From Sabulitectum sp964386635 (GTDB taxonomy: Bacteria > Fermentibacterota > Fermentibacteria > Fermentibacterales > JCC-6): DNA of 64,000 nucleotides. Below the pieces are notes generated by a model. That model did not search any database. It was not told the origin of the DNA and worked only from the letters and a program-made list of their open reading frames with translations. The DNA lies in the NCBI GenBank assembly GCA_964386635.1, contig CAYLRO010000001.1:1-64000 (forward strand), given 5' to 3'. Of the stretch, positions 9,485 to 19,200 are shown piece after piece; the first letter of the stretch is position 1; each line of letters begins with the position of its first letter. Both the position numbers and the translations under genes were made by a program.

Positions 9485-9858
9485 TGCTCAGTGATTTCCT
9501 CACTTATGACTGTAAGAGCATTTTTGTCTACATCGATCTTTACAGAATCAGCGATTCTGACAGTAACGATCTCACCTTTTACATTGGTGATCACACCGTG
9601 GATTCCTCCACCTGTTACTACTCTGTCACCTTTTTTAAGTGCATTACGCATCTCGGCAAGCTTTTTGGTCTGCTTCTGCTGAGGTCTGATGATCAGAAAA
9701 TAGAAGATAGCCACCATTGCCACTATAGGCAAAAGACCTGTGATACCCCCTGATCCCATACAACCCGCTGGAGATGTTTCAGCAGGTGCAGATGCTTCCT
9801 GAGCCAAAGCTGCTGCTGCAGCAATTACCGGAAGCAGCACAAAATTCCTTATTCTCAT
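9481..9858 (-). CDS. yajC: preprotein translocase subunit YajC
   Basis: Small accessory subunit of the SecDF-YajC complex. 125 residues. The N-terminal signal-like hydrophobic region is followed by a Gly-rich linker and the single transmembrane segment with the diagnostic FYFLIIRPQQKQTKK. Then comes a KOW-like cytoplasmic domain (KKGDRVVTGGGIHG). I start it at the ATG at 9858 because this gives an exact 4-nt overlap with the ftsX stop and an AAGAAG site. The frame is open further upstream inside ftsX but reads as unrelated sequence. secD and secF are not in the window. Confidence 0.95.
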   Translation of the reverse strand: MRIRNFVLLPVIAAAAALAQEASAPAETSPAGCMGSGGITGLLPIVAMVAIFYFLIIRPQQKQTKKLAEMRNALKKGDRVVTGGGIHGVITNVKGEIVTVRIADSVKIDVDKNALTVISEEITEQ

Positions 9859-10721
9859 CGTCTTCTTTCCCTTTCGTAAGAACCTGCAAGGGCACCGACA
9901 GTTCCTGTCACCGCTCCCAGCAAAATAACAAGTGTCAGCCATGACAGGGGCATGAATCTGTGTGCAACAGCTCCTGAGAGAATTGCAGAGAGAATTGCAG
10001 CAAGCGCAAGACCTCCAGCTGAACCAGCCACACCCATCAAGACACCCTCAACTACAAAGGGTATCCTGACAAACCACCATGGAGCACCTACTGTGCGCAT
10101 GATGTCCACAGTAAGAGCTCTTCTTACCACGGACAATCTCACTGTGTAGAATACAACCATTGAGATACTGAATACCAGGAGTATACCAAGAAGGAAGACA
10201 AGTTTTCTGATAGAAGCAACCGTTCTGATAAGACCCGGCAGAAAATCTTCACCGTAAACTGTTTCCTCCACTCCCTCCATTACCTCAACAGCTCTGGAAA
10301 TCTCGTCCAACTCACTCCGTGTCATTGAGTGGTTGTCAAAGGTAACCTGCAGAGATGCCGGAAGGTTGAAATCACTTCCCATCACTTCCAGCAGATCAGT
10401 ATGACCAGGCAGTTCCGCTCTGAAAAGAGCTTCCGCCTCTCTTGAAGATACATAGTAAACCGACTGTACCCCCTGCATCCCGCTTATCAGGTCGCCGATC
10501 AATCTGCCACCGGGTTCCGGAAGATCTGTTTCAAGGAATACTTCCATACCTACCATGCCATGTTCTCTGTCCATGATGCTCTGGAGATTCCATGAAATGA
10601 TCAGGAAGGTATCAAAAACTATAAAAGCAAGAGCCACCATTACCAGAGTAACAAGCCTGGCACCCGGACGGGTTTTCAGGTTGAGAGCAGTCTCCCTCAT
10701 TGCAGACCGGAACATACTCAC
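9855..10721 (-). CDS. ftsX: cell division permease FtsX
   Basis: 288-residue inner-membrane partner of FtsE. Topology is as expected: one N-terminal membrane helix (about 25-45), a large extracytoplasmic loop (about 50-170), then three membrane helices. FtsEX does not transport. It couples ATP hydrolysis to activation of periplasmic wall hydrolases at the division site. The nearby M23 peptidase in the same gene run is a possible client. It overlaps ftsE and yajC by 4 nt each. Confidence 0.93.
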   Translation of the reverse strand: MSMFRSAMRETALNLKTRPGARLVTLVMVALAFIVFDTFLIISWNLQSIMDREHGMVGMEVFLETDLPEPGGRLIGDLISGMQGVQSVYYVSSREAEALFRAELPGHTDLLEVMGSDFNLPASLQVTFDNHSMTRSELDEISRAVEVMEGVEETVYGEDFLPGLIRTVASIRKLVFLLGILLVFSISMVVFYTVRLSVVRRALTVDIMRTVGAPWWFVRIPFVVEGVLMGVAGSAGGLALAAILSAILSGAVAHRFMPLSWLTLVILLGAVTGTVGALAGSYERERRR

Positions 10722-11404
10722 TTCTCACCCTCGATCTCCGGCCACATGTCCGCTCCGCGGAGTATGCCGTGTTCAAGAAAAAGGAATCTGCCCTTACCGG
10801 GAGGAACCTGTCTGGGGTCATGAGTTGCCATTACAACAGTTGTTCCACCTCTGTTGATCTCCAGCAGAAGATCAATAACCTGCCTGGAAACCTCAGGATC
10901 CAGGTTGCCTGTAGGTTCATCTGCAAGAAGGATAACCGGATGTCCCACCATTGCCCTGGCAATTGCAACCCTCTGCTGCTCTCCTCCGCTGAGCTGATGA
11001 GGATATGAGTTGCTTCTGTGACTGAGACCCATCCTGGCAAGAAGAGCGATGACTCTTTTGCGGATGGTTCTGTCTTTTGCTCCTGTCACCTGAAGAGGCA
11101 GGGCAACATTCTCATAAACAGAACGCCCATGGAGAAGCTTGAAATCCTGAAATACAATACCAATCTTTCTCCGAAGCGCCGGAAGCTGACTCTTCTTTGT
11201 TTTTTCAGATCGGAAACCGGCAACCTCGACAGTTCCTGTATCCGGGCGGTCACCCATCCAGATAAGTCTGAGAAGTGTTGTTTTTCCTGCACCACTGGCA
11301 CCGGAGATAACCAGGAACTCTCCCTCTCCTATCTCCATATTGATACCATCCAGGGCAGGCCAGCGGCCGTAACTCAACTTCACCGACTGCATCTTTACAA
11401 GCAA
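10718..11404 (-). CDS. ftsE: cell division ATP-binding protein FtsE
   Basis: 228-residue ABC ATPase with Walker A GASGAGKTTLLRL, Q-loop FQDFKL, signature LSGGEQQRVAIARA and Walker B VILLADEPTGNLD. It pairs with FtsX. The start is a TTG at 11404 with GGAGG 7 nt upstream. The first ATG (11392) is too far from that site. The first 10 nt overlap the S4-domain gene, indicating coupling. Confidence 0.95.
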   Translation of the reverse strand: MLVKMQSVKLSYGRWPALDGINMEIGEGEFLVISGASGAGKTTLLRLIWMGDRPDTGTVEVAGFRSEKTKKSQLPALRRKIGIVFQDFKLLHGRSVYENVALPLQVTGAKDRTIRKRVIALLARMGLSHRSNSYPHQLSGGEQQRVAIARAMVGHPVILLADEPTGNLDPEVSRQVIDLLLEINRGGTTVVMATHDPRQVPPGKGRFLFLEHGILRGADMWPEIEGEK

Positions 11405-11664
11405 TCGGTTCCTCCTTCAATTTCCCGGTAAAGTTCTTTCCGCCCTGACCTGGAAACATTCTTGCCGGAAGGAATCTGCAGAACTTCAACTTCAATTACG
11501 GTTCCATCCGGTTTGATCAATCTTATAATGGATCCTTCAGTAACTGAATGAGAAGCCTTCGCCGGTTTCCCGTCGAGAAGCACCGAACCGGAGGAAATGG
11601 CCCTGCCTGCAATGGATCTGGTCTTTAAAAGACCTGCAACTTTAATGAAGAGATCAATTCTCAT
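11395..11664 (-). CDS. S4-domain RNA-binding protein (RqcP/Hsp15-like)
   Basis: 89 residues, almost entirely one S4 RNA-binding domain (DLFIKVAGLLKTRSIAGRAI, then LLDGKPAK and VTEGSIIRL). This small stand-alone form matches RqcP (YabO) and Hsp15, which act on stalled 50S subunits in ribosome quality control. Assignment to one or the other is inference. The ATG at 11664 overlaps the upstream SurA-like gene by 11 nt. Confidence 0.85.
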   Translation of the reverse strand: MRIDLFIKVAGLLKTRSIAGRAISSGSVLLDGKPAKASHSVTEGSIIRLIKPDGTVIEVEVLQIPSGKNVSRSGRKELYREIEGGTDCL

Positions 11665-12922
11665 CGCTGATGTTCACCAGAACTGGAATGCTGTTTCTCA
11701 GAGAATCCACCATGCTGTCGTAATAACCGTTCCAGAACACTGACTGAAGCATGCCGGTGAGTTCATCATCACTGAATTCACTCCAGTCTGCAGCTTCCTG
11801 CTCCATTCTCTTGAAAACAGCCACAGCCATGGACTGCTCAACAGGAATCGGCTGTGAGATATCTCCCGGCTCAAGAGCTATCACCAGGTCATGGAGATCT
11901 CCCTCCCAGTTTCCCACATTAACCGTTCCCAGAAGACCGCCTTTCTCTACAGTTCCCGGATCACTGCTGACCTCGGCGGCAACTGCTGCGAAATCTTCTC
12001 CTGCTTGAACTCTTGCAATTACCTGGTAAGCTCGTTCAAGAGCAGTGTCCAGGTCTGCAGGTTCCGCAGCGGCAAGTCTTAATATGTGACTGGCCCTTGT
12101 CATTTCCCCGTCTCTGTCAGTTACCTTTATCAGGTGAACTCCGAAGGGAGTACTGAACGGTCCTGCTATGTCACCGGGTTCAAGATTTTTCAGCTGCATT
12201 TCAAAAGTAGCGGTCATGTCACCAGAGGTGAACCATCCAAGATCACCGCCTGAGGAAGCTGAACCGTCCTGAGAGTGCAGTGCAGCAGCAGCGGAAAATG
12301 TAGTCTCACCGTTCTCGATCTGCTGCCTGACCTGAGTGAGAAGGGCTTCCTGTTCCGTCACATCACCTGCAATAACAGGGATATAGATCCAGCTGAGCAC
12401 TCTCGGGGCCAGAACCTCTTCAACGGTTTCAGGATTCTCCCTGAAGTAGTTCTCAGGATCCAGTGGAAGGGAAGACATTATCCTGCCGGCTCTTAATCTT
12501 ACAAAATTCTCTCCTGCTATCCTGTCACCGAGAATTGTCTCGTAGCTCTCACGGAGGGAACTGGGTGTCATCCCCATTGACGCAAGGAAATCGGTGAATT
12601 GCGTGTCTGATGAAAAACCGCTTCGGGCCTCTTCCATTGATTCCTGAGCAGCAAACTCGACTTCCTCTTCAGGAGGGTAAACACCCTCTCTTCTGGCTGC
12701 TTCAACCAACAGCTTCTCGGTAATGACCTGCTCCATGGAAGCCCGGTATGCAGGTGAGTTCCAGTCCAGGGTCGCAGCACTCTGCTCATCTATACCTGAC
12801 TCTATCATAAGTGTAATCACTTCAGAGTGAAGAACCGGTTCTGAGCCCACCACGGCAACAACCCTTTCCATAGTGAACTGCTGTGATACAAGAATCGAGA
12901 GGAACATGAAAAGTGTATTCAT
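11654..12922 (-). CDS. SurA-like periplasmic chaperone/peptidyl-prolyl isomerase
   Basis: 422 residues. Signal peptide (MNTLFMFLSILVSQQ), SurA N-terminal chaperone region (about 20-165) and two parvulin-type domains (about 170-275 and 280-385). Parvulin marks are DLGWFTSGDM, PFGVHLIKV, RASHILRL and GGLLGTV. This is the SurA architecture; the role is folding of outer-membrane or exported proteins. The ATG at 12922 is chosen because CGGAGG stands 9 nt upstream and the preceding gene stops 4 nt before it. It is the last of four consecutive secreted foldase-like genes. Confidence 0.88.
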   Translation of the reverse strand: MNTLFMFLSILVSQQFTMERVVAVVGSEPVLHSEVITLMIESGIDEQSAATLDWNSPAYRASMEQVITEKLLVEAARREGVYPPEEEVEFAAQESMEEARSGFSSDTQFTDFLASMGMTPSSLRESYETILGDRIAGENFVRLRAGRIMSSLPLDPENYFRENPETVEEVLAPRVLSWIYIPVIAGDVTEQEALLTQVRQQIENGETTFSAAAALHSQDGSASSGGDLGWFTSGDMTATFEMQLKNLEPGDIAGPFSTPFGVHLIKVTDRDGEMTRASHILRLAAAEPADLDTALERAYQVIARVQAGEDFAAVAAEVSSDPGTVEKGGLLGTVNVGNWEGDLHDLVIALEPGDISQPIPVEQSMAVAVFKRMEQEAADWSEFSDDELTGMLQSVFWNGYYDSMVDSLRNSIPVLVNISDEN

Positions 12923-12926
12923 TAAG

Positions 12927-13739
12927 TTAAACCTCCGTGGAGAAACGGTTTTCAGTTGCCTGAAGAACGCTGTCAACTGCAGATTGAATGCGATCATTGT
13001 AAAGAACCTGGCCAGCGCTTTCAACTGCCCTTACTGAATCCTCCATCTCTCTTGTTTCTGAAACCTTGAAAATATGCCATCCCATTGTTGATGGAATTAC
13101 CGGACTCAGTCCGTCCAGTCTCGCAACCTCTTCAGGAAGACCGTTAACCAGCATTTCAGCCCCTGTGAAAAATCCCAGGTCTCCACCGATTCCTGCCTTC
13201 TGACCGATTGAGATGTTCTGTGCCATGACCTGAAAATTCTGCCCCCATCCTAATCGGGTGTGAAGAGAATCAGCCATGGAACTGTCAGATGCGATTATCT
13301 GATAATAGTGCCTTTCAACAAGATACAGCTCCGGATCTGAATACATGAAAATGATTATCTCCTGCTCATCCGGTACAGGCACAGATTCAATAATGGTGGA
13401 AAGCATCAGGTCTCTGAGATAAACCTGCCTGGCTCTCTCTGCTGCAAATCTGCTTATTGAAGGATTCTCGATTCCTGCTTCTTCAGCGGCACACGCCAGG
13501 AGCTGATCTCTTGTCCAGCTTTCTACAGCTCCCTCACCTGCACGGATAAATGCCAGATCCGTATCATAAAGAATGTACTCTCCCACCTGAGCAACCGGGG
13601 TCCGGGGAACACTATCAATAACGGTTACTATCGTATCCTCCTCCAGAGAAGACCCGTTAAAAGAAAGCAGGACCCAGACGGTTACCGCTGCAACAATTGC
13701 TGCAAGCCCCCAGAACCAGCCAGTATATCGTTCAGACAA
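12927..13739 (-). CDS. membrane-anchored parvulin-type peptidyl-prolyl isomerase
   Basis: 270 residues. An N-terminal membrane anchor (about residues 8-26, WFWGLAAIVAAVTVWVLLSF) is followed by a SurA/PpiC-type chaperone region. One parvulin domain follows (about 140-235, with GGDLGFFTGAEM and STMGWHIFKV). It should act on the periplasmic side of the inner membrane. The TTG start has AGGAAGG 6 nt upstream. Second copy from the 3' end of the foldase series. Confidence 0.85.
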   Translation of the reverse strand: MSERYTGWFWGLAAIVAAVTVWVLLSFNGSSLEEDTIVTVIDSVPRTPVAQVGEYILYDTDLAFIRAGEGAVESWTRDQLLACAAEEAGIENPSISRFAAERARQVYLRDLMLSTIIESVPVPDEQEIIIFMYSDPELYLVERHYYQIIASDSSMADSLHTRLGWGQNFQVMAQNISIGQKAGIGGDLGFFTGAEMLVNGLPEEVARLDGLSPVIPSTMGWHIFKVSETREMEDSVRAVESAGQVLYNDRIQSAVDSVLQATENRFSTEV

Positions 13740-13753
13740 TCGGGCCTTCCTCT

Positions 13754-14566
13754 CTAAATATGGTTGAGAAGTCTTTCAGGCCAGGCATTTACAACATGAA
13801 CAGCTCGAAGTTCATCAAGCATTTCCACCAGAAGAATTTCCTGCTGCGCTGATACCAGTTCCATGGAAGCAAGTTCGATGATCTGATCACCTGTGAGAGG
13901 AGACTGGGTAGGCCTTTTCTCAAGCAGTTGAATGATGTGATAGCCCATGGGTGTCTGAACAACATCAGAAATTTCTCCAGTGTTGAGCTGACAGACCTGT
14001 TCCATAAACTGCGGAGAGGCCATACCTCTGCTCATCCAGCCCAGGTTACCACCTGAAGAGGCGCTGGGGCCTACAGAAAACTGAGTTGCGAGAGTGCCGA
14101 ATGCCTCACCGGAATTAAGTCTGGAAAGCACTGATGATGCCATGGCCATGTCCGGGAGAAGAATATGACGGACATTATAGTCCATGGAGTAGGTATCACC
14201 CCAGACATCAACATAGTTCTCGACTTCAAGCCTGGAAACTTCAACATTGTCAAGAACATCAGTTATGTATGCTTCCAGAAGAATCTGATTCACAGCCTGT
14301 TCTATTGATGCAGCCACATCAGGTCTTGATGCAATGCCGCTCTCTTCAGCAGCAGCAAGAATCAGCTGCTCCCTTACCCATGATTCAAGGATCTCACCGG
14401 CTGCCTCTGTGGTTGTAATACCAAGAGAGGATATGGCTTCCTGGCCGCCGACCATTCCAACAAGAGCTTCCCAGGTAAGGTCTCTGTCGTCAACTGAAGC
14501 CAGAACATCTGCAATTGATGCTCCAGCGAAACACACCAGCAGCAGTATAACTGATAGGTATCTCAT
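13754..14566 (-). CDS. secreted parvulin-type peptidyl-prolyl isomerase
   Basis: 270 residues. Cleavable signal peptide (MRYLSVILLLVCFAGASIA), SurA_N-like helical region (about 25-115) and one parvulin domain (about 125-225). Parvulin marks are VRHILLPD, GGNLGWMSRGM and PMGYHIIQL. Likely a periplasmic foldase. ATG with a strong AGGAGG SD; 14 nt behind the upstream lipoprotein gene. Confidence 0.87.
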   Translation of the reverse strand: MRYLSVILLLVCFAGASIADVLASVDDRDLTWEALVGMVGGQEAISSLGITTTEAAGEILESWVREQLILAAAEESGIASRPDVAASIEQAVNQILLEAYITDVLDNVEVSRLEVENYVDVWGDTYSMDYNVRHILLPDMAMASSVLSRLNSGEAFGTLATQFSVGPSASSGGNLGWMSRGMASPQFMEQVCQLNTGEISDVVQTPMGYHIIQLLEKRPTQSPLTGDQIIELASMELVSAQQEILLVEMLDELRAVHVVNAWPERLLNHI

Positions 14567-14580
14567 ATTCTTTCCTCCTG

Positions 14581-16164
14581 TTACTGTAACCCGCCCCAGA
14601 GATCTACCTCTACCACTGCGGTTGTGTCAATTTCTACCGGATAAGTTGTGCGAAGATTCTCAATCAATTCATCAAAAGTACCGGTAAACATGTCACTTGC
14701 AGCCATGGAAACCACCACCGGGTATATCTCATCAAGAGAAGCAGTACACGGTTCAACGATCTCCACTACCTCAAACCAGGCATCAAGTTCCCCTTGAATG
14801 GAGACAGGGCCTGTGAGAACACCGGCATCAGCAGAGAAAACAGCAGCACCAAGATCTGTTCCAAAGGCCTCTTCCAGCTGGGGGGGAGTGGCAACAATTT
14901 CACCATTCTCATCCAGTATCGTCTCGATCCCGGGCACATCAGAGAATGAAGCTGGATATGTATTCACTGTACCGGGAATAGTATACCCGAGAAGCACAGA
15001 TCGTCTTTCGGGAACAGGAAACTTATCAGTGTTTTCATTGTACCAGTTCTCAACATCTGCACTGTCAGGCTCTGACGCTCTTAGAACCCGTTCTCTTACA
15101 ACACTTTCTGCCCTTGCATAATCCAGTGCTCCGTCTGGAACAGTTATACCCTCCTGTAAAGCAAGTTCAGCAAGTGCATGATATTGAGCAACTGCCTTGA
15201 CATGATACCAGAGTGTTACCTCAGGGCTGTAAGATATTTCAGGAGGCGACAGATAAGCCAGTTCCTCGGGCACGCCTCCAAAGAAGTTGTAATCGGATGC
15301 TGTTCGCATGGTCTCCATGATGTAGTTTACTGTGAGAGTATCACCCTGTGCCACTGCTACAGGAACATCACTTCCCTCTCCGGTGGGGATGATTCTTGAA
15401 CCGGCAACTGTGCAGTTCTCTGCCAGAGCAACAACACCTTTCGCCAGTACCTGTTCTCCGGAAACACCGGATATGAAATTGAGAAGCCCGGTTACCACAA
15501 CTGCGTCATCTGTGACCCACTCACCTGCCTGGAGCTCCATCTGGCCCACACACCATTCCCCGTACATTGGAATTACGTGGGCTACTCCCATATCCATGTC
15601 AAGAAAAGGAGTAAAGGTAGCAGAAATTCTGTGAACAGGACCGCTGAAGGTCTTGTAACTGGATGCTGTACCTGCTGAACTCCAGGGAGCCAGTATTGAT
15701 GGCATGGAGTTGTCGAAATCTCCGCTGTTCCATTTTTCCGCAAGCATCACCGCATCAGCAGAATCATCGAGAAGAACCGTTCTCAGTGCAAACTCGGAAT
15801 AACCGGAGCTGGATAGAGAATCCAGGAATGCGTCTCTGTCAAACTGAAGGGCGATTCTCCTGAACATGGAGTCTGAAAGCACAGACATACTATAGGCTTC
15901 TTCCCAGGGCTCAGAGATAGTCGGGTCCTCCGCCCATGCTGCCAGAAGAAGCCTTTTTCTTACGATTCTCTCCATGAGAGCCATTCTGCCGCCTGGCTCA
16001 AGAACAGCCACCTGCTCCTCAGCAGGAAGACCATTGAAAACGGACAGATACTCTTCTCTGGTAATTTGTTCATCACCTATGGAACCAAGCTGATTGTCAC
16101 TGCCGCAGCCGACATTAACAGCAATAGCAGAGATCATCAATGCTGCAAAAAGAAAACGACGCAT
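14581..16164 (-). CDS. SurA/PpiC-like secreted lipoprotein
   Basis: 527 residues. The N-terminus (MRRFLFAALMISAIAVNVGC) reads as a lipoprotein signal with an imperfect lipobox ending in GC. The following region (IGDEQITREEYLSVFNGLP, then MERIVRKRLLLAAWA) resembles the SurA/PpiC N-terminal chaperone fold. A second such region lies at about 320-400. I see no convincing parvulin active-site motif, so it may be a chaperone only. It heads the four-gene foldase set, 42 nt downstream of mfd. Confidence 0.7.
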   Translation of the reverse strand: MRRFLFAALMISAIAVNVGCGSDNQLGSIGDEQITREEYLSVFNGLPAEEQVAVLEPGGRMALMERIVRKRLLLAAWAEDPTISEPWEEAYSMSVLSDSMFRRIALQFDRDAFLDSLSSSGYSEFALRTVLLDDSADAVMLAEKWNSGDFDNSMPSILAPWSSAGTASSYKTFSGPVHRISATFTPFLDMDMGVAHVIPMYGEWCVGQMELQAGEWVTDDAVVVTGLLNFISGVSGEQVLAKGVVALAENCTVAGSRIIPTGEGSDVPVAVAQGDTLTVNYIMETMRTASDYNFFGGVPEELAYLSPPEISYSPEVTLWYHVKAVAQYHALAELALQEGITVPDGALDYARAESVVRERVLRASEPDSADVENWYNENTDKFPVPERRSVLLGYTIPGTVNTYPASFSDVPGIETILDENGEIVATPPQLEEAFGTDLGAAVFSADAGVLTGPVSIQGELDAWFEVVEIVEPCTASLDEIYPVVVSMAASDMFTGTFDELIENLRTTYPVEIDTTAVVEVDLWGGLQ

Positions 16165-16206
16165 TTACCTCACCTTTATTCTTTTCCGGTCAATTACCGG
16201 AGACTT

Positions 16207-19200
16207 CTAAGTCGCTGATGTTTCAAAGTAATTAGCAAATATACGCAATACAGACAGAAGAGCGGAAATACTGTCATCCGGCTTCAGGCCTTTTACCGGT
16301 CTTCCTGCTGCTATTCTGCCTGTCTTCTCCTGGACTGCAGACCAGTCAGGCCCTGCAAGGGTTCTTACTCTCTTCAGTGATAATCCGCAGTTCGATGCGA
16401 ACACCAGCCTCAACCCTCCGCTGGAAGCAACAGCATCCTCCACACCACAGGCAGAACCCAGAAGATTGACCCTTGCTCTGTTTGCGACACCCATTACCGG
16501 AGGAGGAACTGAGCCGAACCTGTCCCGCACATAATCCAGCCAATTGTCTACACCCTCTTCACCTGTGGCACGCCAGACCCATCTGTAGAGATGAACTCTT
16601 TCTGCTGTATCAGGCATGTATTCTTCCGGGATAAAAGCTGAACCTGGAATCTCTATCCTGGTCTGGAGCTGCGGAGGACCTCCTCTGGTGCCCTTCAGTA
16701 TGTCCACTTCCTCAGCGAGAAGCTCCTCAAACATGGAGTATCCAACTGCGTCCACCTGTCCGCTCTGACCCGCACCAAGAAACTCACCTGCACCTCTCAG
16801 CTCCAGGTCGCGCATGGCTATGTGCCAGCCGCTTCCCAGCCTGGTATACCTTTTAATGGCTTCCAGCCTGTTTCTTCCCTCTGGTTTCAGTTTGCTGAGC
16901 CCTCCAGGTGTGAGCATATAACAGTATGCTCTGTGATGGCTTCTTCCAACTCTTCCGCGAAGCTGATAGAGTTCTGCCAGCCCGAAGTTCTGAGCGTTAT
17001 CGATAAACATTGTGTTAACTCTTGGAAGGTCTATTCCCGACTCGATAATGCTTGTGCTGAGAAGCATCTGATACTTTCCCGCCATGAACCCGTGCATCAC
17101 ATCCTCAAGCTGCCCCGGGGTCATCTGTCCGTGGCCTACGGCTATGTCGATGTCCAGAAAGCTCTCCAGCTTTGATCTAATCTTCTCAATGGTGCTTATT
17201 CTGTTATGAACGAAGAATATCTGTCCATCTCGTTCCAGCTCTCTGTCAACAGCTCTTCTGATAATCTCTTTGTTAAATGTGGTTATCTCTGTCTGAATGG
17301 GATATCTGTCTCTGGGCGGAGTAGCAATAATGGAAATGGCCCGGAATCCCGATAAAGCCATATGCAGAGTTCTGGGAATAGGCGTTGCTGTCATGGTAAG
17401 GGTATCCACATTGGTTTTCATCTCCCGGAGATACTCTTTCTGTTTAACACCGAATCTCTGTTCCTCATCCACCACAAGAAGACCCAGATTGTTGAATCTG
17501 ATATCCTTCTGCAACAGCCTGTGGGTACCAACAACTATATTGACATCCCCCTGCGAGAGTCCCTGAAGGGTTTTCCTCTGATCAGCTTTACTCTGAAATC
17601 TGCTGAGGACTTCCACCCTGACAGGAAATTCTGCCAGACGGTCTCTGAATGTATTGTAATGCTGCTCCGCCAGTACCGTTGTCGGTGCAAGTACGGCAAC
17701 CTGAAGCCCTGCCTCAGCTGCTCTGTATGCAGCTCTTAGCGCAACCTCTGTTTTACCGTATCCCACATCTCCGCAAACCAGTCTTTCCATGGGTGAATCT
17801 TTTGTAAAATCACTCATAACCGCCTGTATGGCTGCAGCCTGGTCTGGAGTTTCTTCGTAGGGAAAGCTCTCTTCCATAGCCCTTGTGAGCCTGCCTGGAG
17901 GTGGCAGGGCCGGTCTCTTTCTTATTGCTCTTTCCGCATAGAGTATGGCCAGTCTTCCGGCAATTTCATGGGCCTTGCTTCTTGCCCTTGAGATGCGTTT
18001 ATTCCAGGCGGTTCCGCCGATTTTGTCCAGTTGCGGTGAACCGCTTCCGGAACTTAGATACTTCTGAACCTGACCGATCTGCTCAAGGGGTACAAGCAGT
18101 TTGTCTCCATCACGGTAAACCACTTCCAGACAATCGGATTCTCCCCCGCCTGTGGTTACTTTGGTAAGCCCCAGAAACCTGCCTATCCCATATGCCTCGT
18201 GTACGATGTAGCTGCCGGGTTGAAGTTCCTCCCAGGAAGTAAGCACCTCTCCTCCCCGGAACTTCCTGACCCTTTCAGGACGGCGTCTGGTACTGAGAAG
18301 CCGCCGTTCACACAGGAGAACAATCCCCTGGCCGGATTCCCTGCGGTGAACGAAGCCGTCTGAGATTGACAGAACCGTCAGGTCCACGGATTCAGCCAGA
18401 TCTTCAGGCAGCAGTTCCTCAAATGTCCCCAGTTCAGCAGGAGTATCACATGCAACAGCGATCCTGCAGTTCTGGTCAAGCCACTCTCTCATCTGCCTGA
18501 ACATTTCAGATCTGTGACCCATGAATCCTGTCTGAGGTTCTGTATCAAGGTACATGTCAACATCACAATCCGGAAGCAGCCGATGCTCCAGAATTCTTCC
18601 GCAGTTGTCCACGGCCTTCTGTATCTCAGGCCATCCGGCATAGATCTCTTCTGCTTTAAAAGGCATGTCCGCTGGAAATGCAGTCTTTCTTGATTCCAGG
18701 GTTGCGTCAATCACAGATCTGATCCTCTCAGGTTCAACGAGAATCAGCGTGCCGATGTCGGCAAGGTAACTGAAAACCGTTGACATCTCCCTGAAAAAAA
18801 GAGGCAGGTGGTGTTCTATCCCGGCAAAGCTCCCTGCTCCATACATGTATTCCTCAAGTGGATGCCCCTCGGGAATTCGGTCGGCAGCTCTGTTCCATTC
18901 ATCGGGACTGAGAACAACTTCTCTTGCTGGAAGGATTTCGGCCCTTCCAGTACTGTTGATGGACCTTTGTGAATGTTGATCGAAGATTCTTACAGACTCT
19001 ACTTCATCCCCGAAGAATTCTATTCTGAACGGATTATTCGATCCATAGGTTCCCACATCGATAATACCCCCGCGCCTGGACCAGCGTCCCTGTTCGTATA
19101 CAGCTGTCTCCTTGATATATCCCGCAGCAAGAAGCCAGCTCTCCAGGTCATCGGGATTCAGTCTCATGTCCCTGTAAACGGTGAATGTCTGAAATGCACT

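Noticed and set aside
9859..9942. Longer yajC start
   Set aside because: It would add Cys/Arg-rich residues unlike the family; the ATG at 9858 gives the 4-nt overlap and SD.
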